From: Streptococcus suis
GTDB lineage: Bacteria > Bacillota > Bacilli > Lactobacillales > Streptococcaceae
Reading direction: 5' to 3'
Length of the DNA: 38,756 nt
NCBI RefSeq assembly: GCF_016775005.1
Contig: NZ_JAEUXI010000007.1
Location: 87,860 to 126,615 of the forward strand
The first letter of the stretch is position 1; every line of letters starts with the position of its first letter. Below are positions 1 through 8,970 of the stretch, in pieces. The position numbers and the translations under genes were made by a program. The notes beneath the pieces were generated by a model that saw nothing but the letters and a program-made list of their open reading frames with translations, was not told the origin of the DNA and searched no databases.

Positions 1-2745
1 CGACTCAGAGATGGACTCGGAGACTGATTCTGAGATCGATTCAGAAACTGATTCTGAGATCGATTCTGAGACTGATTCAGAAACTGATTCTGATACTGAT
101 TCTGAGACTGATTCTGAAATTGACTCGCTGACTGACTCAGAAACTGATTCGGAGATTGACTCTGAGACTGATTCTGAGACTGATTCTGAGATCGATTCAG
201 AAATTGATTCGGAGACTGACTCGCTGATTGATTCAGAGACTGATTCTGAGATCGATTCAGAAACTGATTCACTTACTGACTCAGAAATGGATTCTGAGAC
301 TGATTCTGAAATTGACTCAGAAACTGACTCTGAGATTGATTCAGACACTGACTCAGAGACTGACTCTGAGATTGATTCTGATACTGATTCTGAAATTGAC
401 TCTGAGACTGATTCTGATACCGACTCAGAGATGGACTCGGAGACTGATTCTGAGATCGATTCAGAAACTGATTCTGAGATCGATTCTGAGACTGATTCTG
501 AAACTGATTCTGAGACTGATTCTGAAATTGACTCAGAAACTGACTCTGAGATTGATTCAGACACTGACTCAGAGACTGACTCTGAGATTGATTCTGAGAC
601 TGATTCTGAAATTGACTCTGAGACTGATTCTGATACCGACTCAGAGATGGACTCGGAGACTGATTCTGAGATCGATTCAGAAACTGATTCTGAGATCGAT
701 TCTGAGACTGATTCTGAAACTGATTCTGAGACTGATTCTGAAACTGATTCTGAGACTGATTCTGAAATTGACTCGCTGACTGACTCAGAAACTGATTCTG
801 AGATTGACTCTGAGACTGATTCTGAGATGGACTCACTTACAGACTCTGAAATGGATTCTGAGACTGATTCTGAGATAGATTCAGAAATTGATTCGGAGAC
901 TGACTCGCTGATTGATTCTGAGACTGATTCTGAGATAGATTCTGAGATGGACTCGCTGACTGACTCTGAAATGGACTCAGAGATTGACTCAGAAACTGAT
1001 TCTGAAATGGACTCGGATACGGACTCAGATACCGATTCAGTGATTGATTCTGAGACTGATTCTGAGATCGATTCAGAAATTGATTCGGAGACGGACTCTG
1101 AAACTGATTCCGAGACTGACTCAGAGATTGATTCTGAGACTGATTCTGAAATTGACTCAGAGACGGATTCTGAGACTGATTCTGAAATTGACTCAGAGAC
1201 GGATTCTGAGACTGATTCTGAGATGGACTCACTTACAGATTCTGAGACGGACTCTGAAATGGATTCTGAGATAGATTCTGAAACTGACTCTGAGATGGAC
1301 TCAGAGACTGATTCAGAGATAGATTCAGAGATTGATTCTGAGACTGATTCGGAGACTGACTCAGAGATGGATTCTGAGACTGACTCTGAAACTGACTCAG
1401 AGATGGATTCTGAGACTGATTCTGAAACTGACTCAGAGACTGATTCAGAAATGGACTCAGAAATTGACTCTGAGACTGACTCTGAGATGGACTCAGAGAC
1501 TGATTCAGAAATGGACTCTGATACTGATTCTGAAATGGATTCAGAAATTGACTCTGATACGGATTCAGAGACTGATTCAGAAACTGACTCAGAGATGGAT
1601 TCTGAGACTGATTCTGAGATTGACTCAGAGACTGATTCAGAGATTGACTCACTTACAGACTCTGAAATTGACTCTGAAACTGACTCTGAAACTGATTCTG
1701 AAATGGATTCTGAGACTGATTCTGAAATGGATTCTGAAACTGACTCTGATACTGACTCAGAGACTGATTCGGAAACTGACTCGGAGACGGACTCTGAGAT
1801 TGATTCTGAGACTGACTCTGAAATGGATTCAGACACTGACTCAGAGATAGACTCTGAGACTGATTCTGACACTGACTCTGATACTGATTCAGAGATCGAT
1901 TCTGAGACGGACTCTGAAACTGATTCTGAGATTGATTCAGAAACCGATTCACTTACTGACTCTGAAACTGATTCTGAAATTGACTCAGAAACTGACTCTG
2001 AAATGGATTCTGATACGGACTCTGAGACGGACTCGGAGACTGATTCTGAAATGGACTCAGAAATTGATTCTGAGACTGATTCGGAAACTGACTCTGAGAT
2101 AGACTCAGACACTGATTCTGAAATGGATTCTGAGACTAATTCTGAGATGGACTCACTTACAGACTCTGAAATTGACTCGGATACTGATTCTGAAATGGAT
2201 TCAGAGATTGATTCAGAAACTGACTCTGAAATGGATTCTGAGACTGACTCAGAGACTGATTCTGAAATGGACTCAGAAACTGATTCTGAGATTGATTCAG
2301 AAACTGACTCTGAAATTGATTCACTTACTGATTCTGAAATGGACTCAGAAACTGATTCTGAGACTGATTCAGAAATGGATTCTGAGATAGACTCAGAAAC
2401 TGATTCGGAGACTGACTCAGAGATAGACTCAGAAACTGATTCAGACACTGACTCAGAGATAGACTCTGAGACTGATTCTGAGATGGATTCTGAGACTGAT
2501 TCCGAAATCGATTCTGAGACTGACTCAGAAACTGATTCTGAAACTGACTCTGAAATTGACTCAGAGATAGACTCAGACACTGACTCGGAGACTGATTCAC
2601 TTACTGACTCCAAGATGGATTCAGAGACGGATTGCTGAATAGAATTGGATAGCGACTCAGAAACGGATTCAGAGACGGATTGTCGAACGGATTCGGAGAC
2701 GGACTCAAAGACGGATTCCGATACAGAAAGACTCAAACTCTCTGT
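1..2745 (-). repeat. 12-bp coding repeat tract (SESx units) with longer internal duplications
   Basis: The tract is built from 12-bp units encoding Ser-Glu-Ser-(Val/Ile). Synonymous Ser codons and GAA/GAG vary from unit to unit. Longer blocks recur at distances that are multiples of 12 bp. The 78 bp starting at 1 recur at 421 and 637, and the block from about 294 recurs at about 510 almost base for base. The 216-bp spacing equals 18 units, or 72 residues. The tract continues past the window edge. Such arrays expand and contract by recombination, so its length probably varies between isolates. Confidence 0.9.
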
Positions 2746-4152
2746 CATAGACTGGTTCGGAGTATAGGTCAGGTTGACAACAACATCCTTGTAGTTTCCT
2801 TGATAGGTTTGCACACGAACGGTTACTGCATGTGTCCCAATCTCCATTTGATGAGAGGTAAGAACAGTATAAGTCAAACCCGCACCACTGACATTGGCAG
2901 TACCTGAACGAAGAGTTGCGCTCACGATTGCAGTAATTTCCGCATCTGTGAATTTTACGCCATATTCGCGTGTTGCACTTCCGCCTTGTACATCCATAAA
3001 ATACTGTCTAAATGGGGTCGAAAGGCTTGTAAGCCCTGCAGCATTTGTCGCTCTCACTTGGTTGGTATACAAACCAAGCGCTGCACTGGCACTTGGCGTA
3101 CCACTGACTACACCAGAGGTAGAAATAGCTAATCCCTTACTATTTTCAGACACACCATTCGATAAGTTAAGGGTAATACGAACAGCCGTAATCGCACTCT
3201 CTGGATCAGTGATCGTCGTCACCTGTATTGGGGTTGTCATTGTCACACCACGGAAAACATAAACATCCGTTGTAGCCGAGAAGGTGGGCGCTGTCGTGTC
3301 AGTTGCTCTAAAACCAGTTCCTACCTGACCGCTAACCCCAACAAGCTGTTGGTAACGACCTGTTAGATTGTTGGCTGCTTGAGCTAGGGACTTGGTTAAT
3401 GCATCCAATCGTTCTTGACTCAATTGGCTGTCTAACATAGCTGATTTTGCTGCCGCTAGTTGCACATTGGCTGCTTCAAGAGCTGCTAGGTAACGTTGAC
3501 CCTTACTACTTGTTAAATCCGTCGAATTGGGTACTTGTTGAGACAGAGCCCGCTCAATACTTTCCAATGCCTGATAAAAAAGCCCTGTTTCCAAACGCTC
3601 AAGTGGACTAAGCTCCGTCTGAACTGTTTGCTCATTTACCTCACTATTTGTAGTAAATGCTACTTGACTCTCTGATACAGAGATGGAGTCTGACCCTGAC
3701 AGACTTTCCGACTCAGAAACTGACTCAGACTCCGAGAAGGAGTGGGAGAGCGACTCTTCCTGGCTAAATGCTATTGACTCTGACTGCGACAAACTACTAG
3801 ATTGGCTCAACCAAAGGCTTTCTGAGGCAGACAAGGATAAGCTGGCTACATCTGAACCAACTTCCAACACCACCTCTTCTTTAGTCACCAAAGTCTCTTG
3901 ACTAATTTCTTGAGCTTGAACTAATTCTCCGCCCGCTACTGCCAAGCCAGCAACCAGAGCTGATTTCATCAATAAACTAGCCGAAGAATAGGTTGACTTT
4001 GACGCTAGAGAAATTGATTTGGTTTCAATGTTGCTTTGGCCAAATATCTTCCAAGCAACTTTAGAAATGACAGTTCTGACCCAGTGCTTTCCGGACTTAT
4101 GCATCCGCACATGGGTATGACGATGAGTTTCTGTAATCGATTGTTTTTTCAT
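1..4152 (-). CDS. Serine-rich-repeat (SRR) glycoprotein adhesin, N-terminal 1384 codons, truncated by window edge
   Basis: Reading the minus strand from ATG 4152-4150 gives one frame that I followed without meeting a stop; it leaves the window at base 1. Residues 1-80 form a long accessory-Sec signal peptide with the motif HKSGKHWV (18-25), a basic stretch, then a hydrophobic core ending VQAQ near 78-81. Residues about 103-162 are a short first Ser-rich segment. About 165-280 is helical. About 285-385 looks like a cadherin/Ig-like module (TAPTFSATTDVYVF onward), followed by a second beta-rich part to about 465. From about 470 the sequence is almost pure SESV/SESI. This is the architecture of GspB, Fap1, PsrP and the S. 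suis SssP1 class: O-glycosylated in the cytosol, exported by SecA2/SecY2 and anchored to the wall. The C-terminus, LPxTG motif and secY2/asp/gtfA/gtfB genes would lie left of the window. The glycosyltransferase genes directly upstream support the call. Confidence 0.93.
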   Translation of the reverse strand, partial: MKKQSITETHRHTHVRMHKSGKHWVRTVISKVAWKIFGQSNIETKSISLASKSTYSSASLLMKSALVAGLAVAGGELVQAQEISQETLVTKEEVVLEVGSDVASLSLSASESLWLSQSSSLSQSESIAFSQEESLSHSFSESESVSESESLSGSDSISVSESQVAFTTNSEVNEQTVQTELSPLERLETGLFYQALESIERALSQQVPNSTDLTSSKGQRYLAALEAANVQLAAAKSAMLDSQLSQERLDALTKSLAQAANNLTGRYQQLVGVSGQVGTGFRATDTTAPTFSATTDVYVFRGVTMTTPIQVTTITDPESAITAVRITLNLSNGVSENSKGLAISTSGVVSGTPSASAALGLYTNQVRATNAAGLTSLSTPFRQYFMDVQGGSATREYGVKFTDAEITAIVSATLRSGTANVSGAGLTYTVLTSHQMEIGTHAVTVRVQTYQGNYKDVVVNLTYTPNQSMTESLSLSVSESVFESVSESVRQSVSESVSESLSNSIQQSVSESILESVSESVSESVSESISESISESVSESVSESVSESISESVSESISESVSESISESVSESVSESISESVSESVSESISESISESVSESVSESISESVSESISESVSESISESVSESISESVSESVSESISESVSESISESISESVSESISESVSESISELVSESISESVSESISESVSESVSESISESISESVSESVSESVSESISESVSESISESVSESVSESVSESISESVSESVSESISESVSESVSESVSESISESVSESISESVSESISESVSESVSESVSESVSESVSESISESVSESISESVSESVSESISESVSESISESVSESISESVSESISESVSESVSESVSESISESISESVSESISESVSESISESVSESISESISESVSESVSESVSESISESVSESVSESISESVSESVSESISESISESVSESISESVSESISESISESVSESVSESISESVSESVSESISESVSESVSESISESVSESISESVSESVSESVSESISESISESVSESITESVSESVSESISESVSESISESISESVSESISESISESVSESISESVSESISESISESVSESISESVSESISESVSESISESVSESVSESISESVSESVSESVSESVSESVSESISESVSESISESVSESISESVSESVSESISESVSESISESVSESVSESISESVSESISESVSESVSESVSESISESVSESISESVSESISESVSESVSESISESVSESISESVSESVSESISESVSESISESVSESISESVSESVSESISESVSESISESVSESISESISESVSESVSESISESVSESVSESISESVSESVSESVSESVSESISESVSESISESVSESISES

Positions 4153-4166
4153 TTTGATACAAAGGA

Positions 4167-4203
4167 CCATCCGACTCTGATCTGAGCCGGATGGCTTTTT
4201 TTC
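4167..4203. other. Hairpin next to the SRR start codon, with a T-run on the plus strand
   Basis: The arms CCATCCGACTC and GAGCCGGATGG pair with one mismatch around a 6-nt loop, followed on the plus strand by a run of seven or more T. In the SRR mRNA the hairpin ends about 14 nt before the ATG, and no canonical AGGAGG sits in front of that ATG (nearest sequence GGATGGTCC, inside the stem). It could be a translation-control hairpin, or an intrinsic terminator for antisense plus-strand transcripts. No plus-strand gene ends here. Confidence 0.55.
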
Positions 4204-4234
4204 CTTCTATAAATATAGGTAGAATATAGCTTCT

Positions 4235-4264
4235 ATCTTACCCTATCCCTCCCCTTCCTGTCAA
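4235..4264 (-). promoter_or_regulatory. Candidate promoter of the SRR adhesin gene
   Basis: On the minus strand, TTGACA (4259-4264) and TAAGAT (4235-4240) are separated by 18 bp. The spacer is purine-rich. The predicted leader of about 80 nt would contain the hairpin at 4167-4194. The glycosyltransferase gene upstream ends at 4340 in a weak AAAAGAT/ATCTTTT hairpin, so some read-through is possible. Confidence 0.5.
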
Positions 4265-4339
4265 TCAATTAAACTCATTTTCCTGTGCTTTTTCATATGT
4301 TTTTTTCAATACAAATGAAAAGAAAAGATAAGATTACTC

Positions 4340-5218
4340 TCATCTTTTCCATTTTTCTAAAATTGAAATCTTTTGCATACATTTTTGATAGTCTTGCATC
4401 CTACCAGTTTTCAAATAAAAATCCTTATGTAGATTCAATCGCCATCTATAGGCTCGTAATTCTGGCTCGATATCAAAACCAATCAATGATAAGACAGCAA
4501 TACGTTCTTCAATGCTCTTCAGAGGAAAAACCGAAGAGATCTCAACTGTCTTGGTCACACTTGTTTGACGCTTACGATGATAATACAAACTAGTGTTTGA
4601 ATACACGATTCGCTCAGCCTTTAGGTATATTTTCCAAGTTGTATAGTCATCCTCGACCTTTTCATCCTCCGGGTAGACAATTCCATCTAACAATGCAGCC
4701 TTATACAATTTGCACCATGGGACGGTAAAACATTGACTGATCGAAAATCGACTCTCGTACTCTTTTTTAAACCATTCTTGTGGACTAAAAATCTGCCTAA
4801 AATAATCCTGTGCTTGCAGGTGGAAAGCAAATGAATTGGTCTCTTCCATAAATTGAGTAAAGTTAACCACAGCAATATCAGCGTCCGTCTCTTTCAACGA
4901 CTGATAGAGATATTCAACGTGATTTGGTTCCAACCAATCATCATTATCAACAAATAAAACATACTCACCACTAACTAGAGGCAGGGCTGTATTTCGTGCT
5001 GCTCCGACCCCTCCTCCTCCGAGTGCCTTATTCACCAATTTAACTCGGCTATCTTTTTGACGATAAGCTTCACAAACACCGGCACTACCATCTGTAGATC
5101 CATCGTTCACCAATATTAATTCAATGTTTTGATAGGTTTGATCTAAAATACTATCCAAACACTGCTTCAAATAGATACCCGCATTGAATACAGGAACAAT
5201 GACTGATACTTTTTCCAT
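4340..5218 (-). CDS. Family 2 glycosyltransferase of the SRR-glycan cluster
   Basis: The 292-residue protein opens with SVIVPVFNAGIYLKQCLDS and continues with [11 protein letters not shown] and FVDNDDW (the DxD metal and nucleotide-sugar site near residue 95). These are standard GT-A fold, GT2-family motifs. No membrane segment is evident, so it is likely cytosolic. It starts 7 bp after the stop of the GT-D/GT2 gene and is the last gene before the adhesin, so it probably adds a distal sugar to the SRR O-glycan. It is a close paralogue of the 7979-8857 product: same length and the same start MEKVSVIVPV. Family membership is clear; donor and acceptor cannot be read from sequence. Confidence 0.9.
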   Translation of the reverse strand: MEKVSVIVPVFNAGIYLKQCLDSILDQTYQNIELILVNDGSTDGSAGVCEAYRQKDSRVKLVNKALGGGGVGAARNTALPLVSGEYVLFVDNDDWLEPNHVEYLYQSLKETDADIAVVNFTQFMEETNSFAFHLQAQDYFRQIFSPQEWFKKEYESRFSISQCFTVPWCKLYKAALLDGIVYPEDEKVEDDYTTWKIYLKAERIVYSNTSLYYHRKRQTSVTKTVEISSVFPLKSIEERIAVLSLIGFDIEPELRAYRWRLNLHKDFYLKTGRMQDYQKCMQKISILEKWKR

Positions 5219-5225
5219 CCTATTT

Positions 5226-6977
5226 CTACTTTCTAAATCGATTCGTCAAATCTAACTTAGCACTAATAGCCCGATAGAGCTCAATCTGACCTGCATAGAG
5301 GGCATCTGCTTGACATTTTTTCAAGCGAGCTACATAGGAATCTATCTGGGCTGCCGGATTATAGCCTAAGGCCACCAATAACGCAATCCGTTCTTCCGCG
5401 TTACTGATCATGGTCGTGATATCCTGCAACATGACAGACCGAGACAGTCCTTCCGGCCGTTGTGAGTAGTAATAGGGACCTTCATTGGTGAAATGAATCT
5501 GATTGGCTTTCAAATACAATTTATAGATCGTTGCATCGTCTTCTCTGAGACGACCTGTTGGGTAGCGGATATCCCCAAATAAGGACCTTTTAAATAATTT
5601 CAACGGAGAGAAGGTGAAAGCAAGGTGCATATTGTTTTTCATGTTTCCCTCTAAGTCCAACCAGTCTTGGATGGAATAAACCGTCTGGAAATAGTTTCCT
5701 TCATGATGGTAAAAAAGGAAAGACTGCCGTTCCTCATTGAAAGAGGTGAAATTAGTGGCAGCAATATCCGATCCTGACTCTCTCGCTCCGTCATATAGAT
5801 GCTGGAGATAGTAATCTTCTACAAAATCATCTGAATCGACAAAGGTAATGTATTCTCCCTTCGCACTGTCAATCCCCTTATTGCGTGCCGCAGACACCCC
5901 TGCGTTTTCCTGGTGAATGACACGGATACGTTCATCTTTTTTGGCATATTCTTCCAAAACAAAGGCGCTCCCATCTGTCGAGCCATCGTTAATTAATATC
6001 AATTCAAAATGAGGATAAGTCTGTTTCAATAAAGAATCAATGCAGCGGTTTAAGTAAGGCTTTACATTATAAACAGGGACAATAATACTAATCAAAGCAG
6101 GTACTGCTTGCACCTCGTGTTCTTCTTTCACCGAAACCTCCTGTAGAGTTTGCGGTACAACACCCACCCAAGCCTTTACGGAGTGAAGGTAGTCCGCATC
6201 TTCTGTAAACTGAATATCTGTATCAAAATTATGCTCAGCAGTGTGCTTGTGGTCAAGTTTCACCTTGGATGTCGCCTTCATCTGAAACCATTCATACTCA
6301 GAATCGATGTGTCCCAAGTCAATAGCCTGATAACCCCTCTGCATCAAATCAACTGCCAAGACCTTGGCTGTCGGCCCCAACATCAGAAGGACCAACTTAT
6401 CATCTGCATGCTCTAGAATCGCTTCTAAAATGTCATCGTATTTAGCAAAAGCATTCTTTGATGGACAAACGATACGAGAAACAGAATCTGCTCCAGCAAA
6501 CAGGTCGTTTCCAACCCCCGATCGACTGGTTTCACCTTCGACAATCAAAATATCTCGCCCCTGCCATAAGTCCTTAATGGCCGCAAAATAGGCTGACGCA
6601 GGTTCCTTATCCACCAAGTCGATATAGGGACGCGAGATAAAGGTTGAACCGTACCAGTCAGATTGACACTCATGGGCATAAAATTGACCATAGCGCTCAA
6701 AATGACTCTTCCAAAATTGTTGAGCATTTGAGTTATACCGTTCCAATCCTTGAAAGACATCTGGCAAACAAACCACTAATTCCGGAGAACTTGGAATGGT
6801 CAAAATAGCTTTTAAGGCTGCCGCTAATGCTGAATCATATGGTTGATAGGGGATGCTAGACCCCTGAATCACATCAATTTCTCCATCTCCAAATCGCACA
6901 ACAGAGGACTGGTATTCCTTGATATAAGCAAGGCTATCCAAAATCGGCAAAACACGAATTTCTTCTAATTTTCTCAT
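5226..6977 (-). CDS. Bifunctional glycosyltransferase: GT-D (DUF1792) domain fused to GT2 domain
   Basis: In the 583-residue protein, residues 1 to about 275 match the DUF1792/GT-D fold, with [14 protein letters not shown] near 26-39 carrying the acidic metal-binding motif. Residues from about 290 are a GT-A/GT2 domain ([32 protein letters not shown]). This size and order match dGT1 of S. parasanguinis, whose DUF1792 domain transfers glucose as the third sugar onto the Fap1 glycan. That function is known for the family and inferred here. The ATG overlaps the stop of the upstream gtf3-like gene by 4 bp, which implies translational coupling. The two domains could act in succession on one growing glycan. 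Confidence 0.9.
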   Translation of the reverse strand: MRKLEEIRVLPILDSLAYIKEYQSSVVRFGDGEIDVIQGSSIPYQPYDSALAAALKAILTIPSSPELVVCLPDVFQGLERYNSNAQQFWKSHFERYGQFYAHECQSDWYGSTFISRPYIDLVDKEPASAYFAAIKDLWQGRDILIVEGETSRSGVGNDLFAGADSVSRIVCPSKNAFAKYDDILEAILEHADDKLVLLMLGPTAKVLAVDLMQRGYQAIDLGHIDSEYEWFQMKATSKVKLDHKHTAEHNFDTDIQFTEDADYLHSVKAWVGVVPQTLQEVSVKEEHEVQAVPALISIIVPVYNVKPYLNRCIDSLLKQTYPHFELILINDGSTDGSAFVLEEYAKKDERIRVIHQENAGVSAARNKGIDSAKGEYITFVDSDDFVEDYYLQHLYDGARESGSDIAATNFTSFNEERQSFLFYHHEGNYFQTVYSIQDWLDLEGNMKNNMHLAFTFSPLKLFKRSLFGDIRYPTGRLREDDATIYKLYLKANQIHFTNEGPYYYSQRPEGLSRSVMLQDITTMISNAEERIALLVALGYNPAAQIDSYVARLKKCQADALYAGQIELYRAISAKLDLTNRFRK

Positions 6978-7978
6978 CCTTCTCCCCCATCACATATGGC
7001 ACTAAAGACAGCATTGACCAATAATTTTTTCGTAAAATACCCTTGTCGAACCAAAGGATTAAAGGCCCTTACTCTAGCCACAAATCCCTGATAGTCAGCT
7101 GGCGTCATAGCTTGAATTTTTTCAACCGCTTCATCCAGACTGTCCACAACCAAACCAAGTCCATTCGCCTCGATGATTTCCTGATTGGCAATTCCTCTCT
7201 GAACAATCACAGGGATGCCCGCTGCTACAAAAGCACCTAATTTATACGGACAATAGAGGGTTTGATACCCCTTGTCATGATCATCCATCCAGACCAAGCC
7301 AAATCCGCCTTGCGACATCTCTAACAAGAGCTGTTCATCTGGGCGATAAGGCAGGCGTTTTACCATGGTTGGCAACTCCACCTCTTGGCGACAATAAAGA
7401 TGAACCTGAACAGGATAATCCCAACTTTTTATGAAACTAAAACGCTCTGGTGAGCCCGGAAAGTGAATCAAGGGCTTGTAGTAGGCTGGTAATTGCGGAG
7501 CATTGGTCGGATGATCCCACATCCCCTGAACCAGTGTCTTTTTCACAGTCAAGCCATGTTCACGCAAGACATCAATCATCTTTTGACTCGGAGCCACAAT
7601 GACATCTGCTAGATTATAGTAGGCAATGGTCCGGTCCATCAAGTAGTAATTTCCCGCAAACATTAAAGGAACAACATCGTGGATAAAAATCACAATTTTG
7701 ATTTGATAAGCCTTCAACTTTGCCATCAAGCGCTCATCAAAATTCGTTGTATTCCAAGTCGGCGTTTGGAAGATGACAACATCCCCATGCCGCAAGCCAG
7801 CCACAATCCCATCCAAACGTTTACTGAGTTCAGACGGACTATCTGCCTCCATATTATAAGCATAGATCCCCAGTTCACGATAGCCAAGCTCAATCGCAAT
7901 ATCTGTCACCATATTTTGTCCAAGCTGCGCCGTTGAAGATGCTGCTTGACCGTTTAAATTTGTAATATAGACTCTCAT
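6974..7978 (-). CDS. gtf3: Gtf3/Nss-like glucosyltransferase (second sugar on SRR protein)
   Basis: This 334-residue protein opens [20 protein letters not shown] and contains [25 protein letters not shown] and [18 protein letters not shown]. These are hallmarks of the Gtf3/Nss GT-B enzymes of SRR loci, which add glucose from UDP-Glc to the GlcNAc already placed on Ser/Thr by GtfA-GtfB. The C-terminal nucleotide-sugar loop ([12 protein letters not shown]) and length fit the family. The stop of the preceding GT2 gene directly abuts its ATG (TAAATG) and its own stop overlaps the next gene, so it sits inside a tight operon. GtfA/GtfB are not in the window and are expected beyond the left edge. 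Confidence 0.88.
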   Translation of the reverse strand: MRVYITNLNGQAASSTAQLGQNMVTDIAIELGYRELGIYAYNMEADSPSELSKRLDGIVAGLRHGDVVIFQTPTWNTTNFDERLMAKLKAYQIKIVIFIHDVVPLMFAGNYYLMDRTIAYYNLADVIVAPSQKMIDVLREHGLTVKKTLVQGMWDHPTNAPQLPAYYKPLIHFPGSPERFSFIKSWDYPVQVHLYCRQEVELPTMVKRLPYRPDEQLLLEMSQGGFGLVWMDDHDKGYQTLYCPYKLGAFVAAGIPVIVQRGIANQEIIEANGLGLVVDSLDEAVEKIQAMTPADYQGFVARVRAFNPLVRQGYFTKKLLVNAVFSAICDGGEG

Positions 7979-8857
7979 TTAATTGTTTCCGTATTTATCT
8001 ATCATCCGCTTGCGGAATTCCAGGTTCTTATAAGCTACTACATCTCCATTACGCAGTTTGCTATCCCGATTTATCTGCGAACGCCATTTGTAGGCGGCAA
8101 TTTCCCGTGACAAATCAAAACCAAGCAAACCTAGTACCTCAATGCGTTCTGCTACTGGCTCCGTTGAAAAGATTGTCGCCTGATCGGCTGTCTGGGTCAT
8201 CGACCCCGCATTGACACGATAAATCAGACTAGAACGATGCATATAGGCGATTCGATTCGCCGCCAAGTATGTTTTCCAAGTTGTCCGGTCGTCCTCCCCA
8301 AAACCATCTGTCGGATAGAGGATGTATTCAAACAGAGACTTTTTATACATTTTGCTCCAAGGTACTGTGAAACAGAGGGAAATATTGTGGCCAACACCAT
8401 ATTGGAAAGCAAACCACTCTTCTGGGCTATAAACAGCCTCGTAATAATCATCTGCCCCAATGTGTAAATTGAACTGCCCAGTTTCCTCGTAATACTGAGT
8501 AAAGTTGGAAATGGCTACATCACTTCCTGTACGAGTAAGTAGTTCATGCAAATCAGAAACATGATTAGGATCAATCCAATCATCTGCATCCACAAATACA
8601 ATATAGTCCCCTGTCGCCACCTCAAGTGATGTATTACGGGCCGCGCCTAGACCTTCGTTCTTCACCTTGTGAACCACTCTAACCCGTCGATCTTGCTGAC
8701 GTAACTGCTCGCACAAGAGAGCTGACCCGTCTGTCGAACCATCATTGATTAATAAAATCTCTAGATTTTTATAATCCTGTGCCATAATACTTTCGACACA
8801 TTGACGAAGATGTTTTTCCCCATTGTAAACAGGTACAATTACACTCACTTTTTCCAC
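7979..8857 (-). CDS. Family 2 glycosyltransferase, first gene of the SRR-glycan operon
   Basis: A 292-residue GT2 protein with [30 protein letters not shown] and FVDADDW. The start is GTG (8855-8857), chosen because a GAGG sits 9 nt upstream and the family N-terminus MEKVSVIV begins there; the nearby ATG is out of frame. A good promoter lies 35-63 bp upstream, so this is the first cistron of a run through gtf3, the GT-D fusion and the second GT2. Its strong similarity to the 4340-5218 product suggests gene duplication followed by specialisation for different acceptors. Substrate is not predictable. Confidence 0.9.
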   Translation of the reverse strand: MEKVSVIVPVYNGEKHLRQCVESIMAQDYKNLEILLINDGSTDGSALLCEQLRQQDRRVRVVHKVKNEGLGAARNTSLEVATGDYIVFVDADDWIDPNHVSDLHELLTRTGSDVAISNFTQYYEETGQFNLHIGADDYYEAVYSPEEWFAFQYGVGHNISLCFTVPWSKMYKKSLFEYILYPTDGFGEDDRTTWKTYLAANRIAYMHRSSLIYRVNAGSMTQTADQATIFSTEPVAERIEVLGLLGFDLSREIAAYKWRSQINRDSKLRNGDVVAYKNLEFRKRMIDKYGNN

Positions 8858-8891
8858 TTAAATGCCTCATTCCCTCTTATATATTACCTTT

Positions 8892-8920
8892 ATCATAGCA
8901 TGCCTAGACTAGAAATGCAA
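8892..8920 (-). promoter_or_regulatory. Promoter of the SRR glycosyltransferase operon
   Basis: On the minus strand, TTGCAT (8915-8920), a 17-bp spacer and TATGAT (8892-8897) precede the GTG start at 8857. It sits directly after the terminator of the upstream gene, which makes the glycosyltransferase run an independent transcription unit. Confidence 0.7.
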
Positions 8921-8945
8921 AAATAGTTGGTCATTTTTCTGTAAA

Positions 8946-8970
8946 CAAAAAGGGGATTTCCCCCTTTTTT
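8946..8970 (-). terminator. Rho-independent terminator of the pyruvyl-transferase-family gene
   Basis: AAAAGGGG pairs with CCCCTTTTT around a short GAAAT loop, followed by a U-rich tail in the minus-strand transcript. The TAA stop (8969-8971) overlaps its left arm. Confidence 0.8.

Noticed and set aside
273..2600. Several minus-strand Gln/Asn/Ser-rich ORFs and plus-strand Leu/Arg-rich ORFs in the repeat tract
   Set aside because: All are other-frame readings of the same 12-bp coding repeat.
11..2638. 875-residue plus-strand ORF of DSET/DSEI/DSEM repeats
   Set aside because: It is the antisense of the minus-strand SES repeat. The 12-bp pattern cannot form stops in that phase. It has no ribosome binding site, promoter or signal peptide, while the minus frame continues into a complete adhesin N-terminus.
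1..2745. CRISPR-like or satellite repeat array
   Set aside because: Units are 12 bp with no unique spacers and keep a protein reading frame, so this is coding repeat, not CRISPR.
2894..3262. Plus-strand 122-residue ORF
   Set aside because: It lies wholly antisense to the folded region of the SRR adhesin and has no recognisable features.
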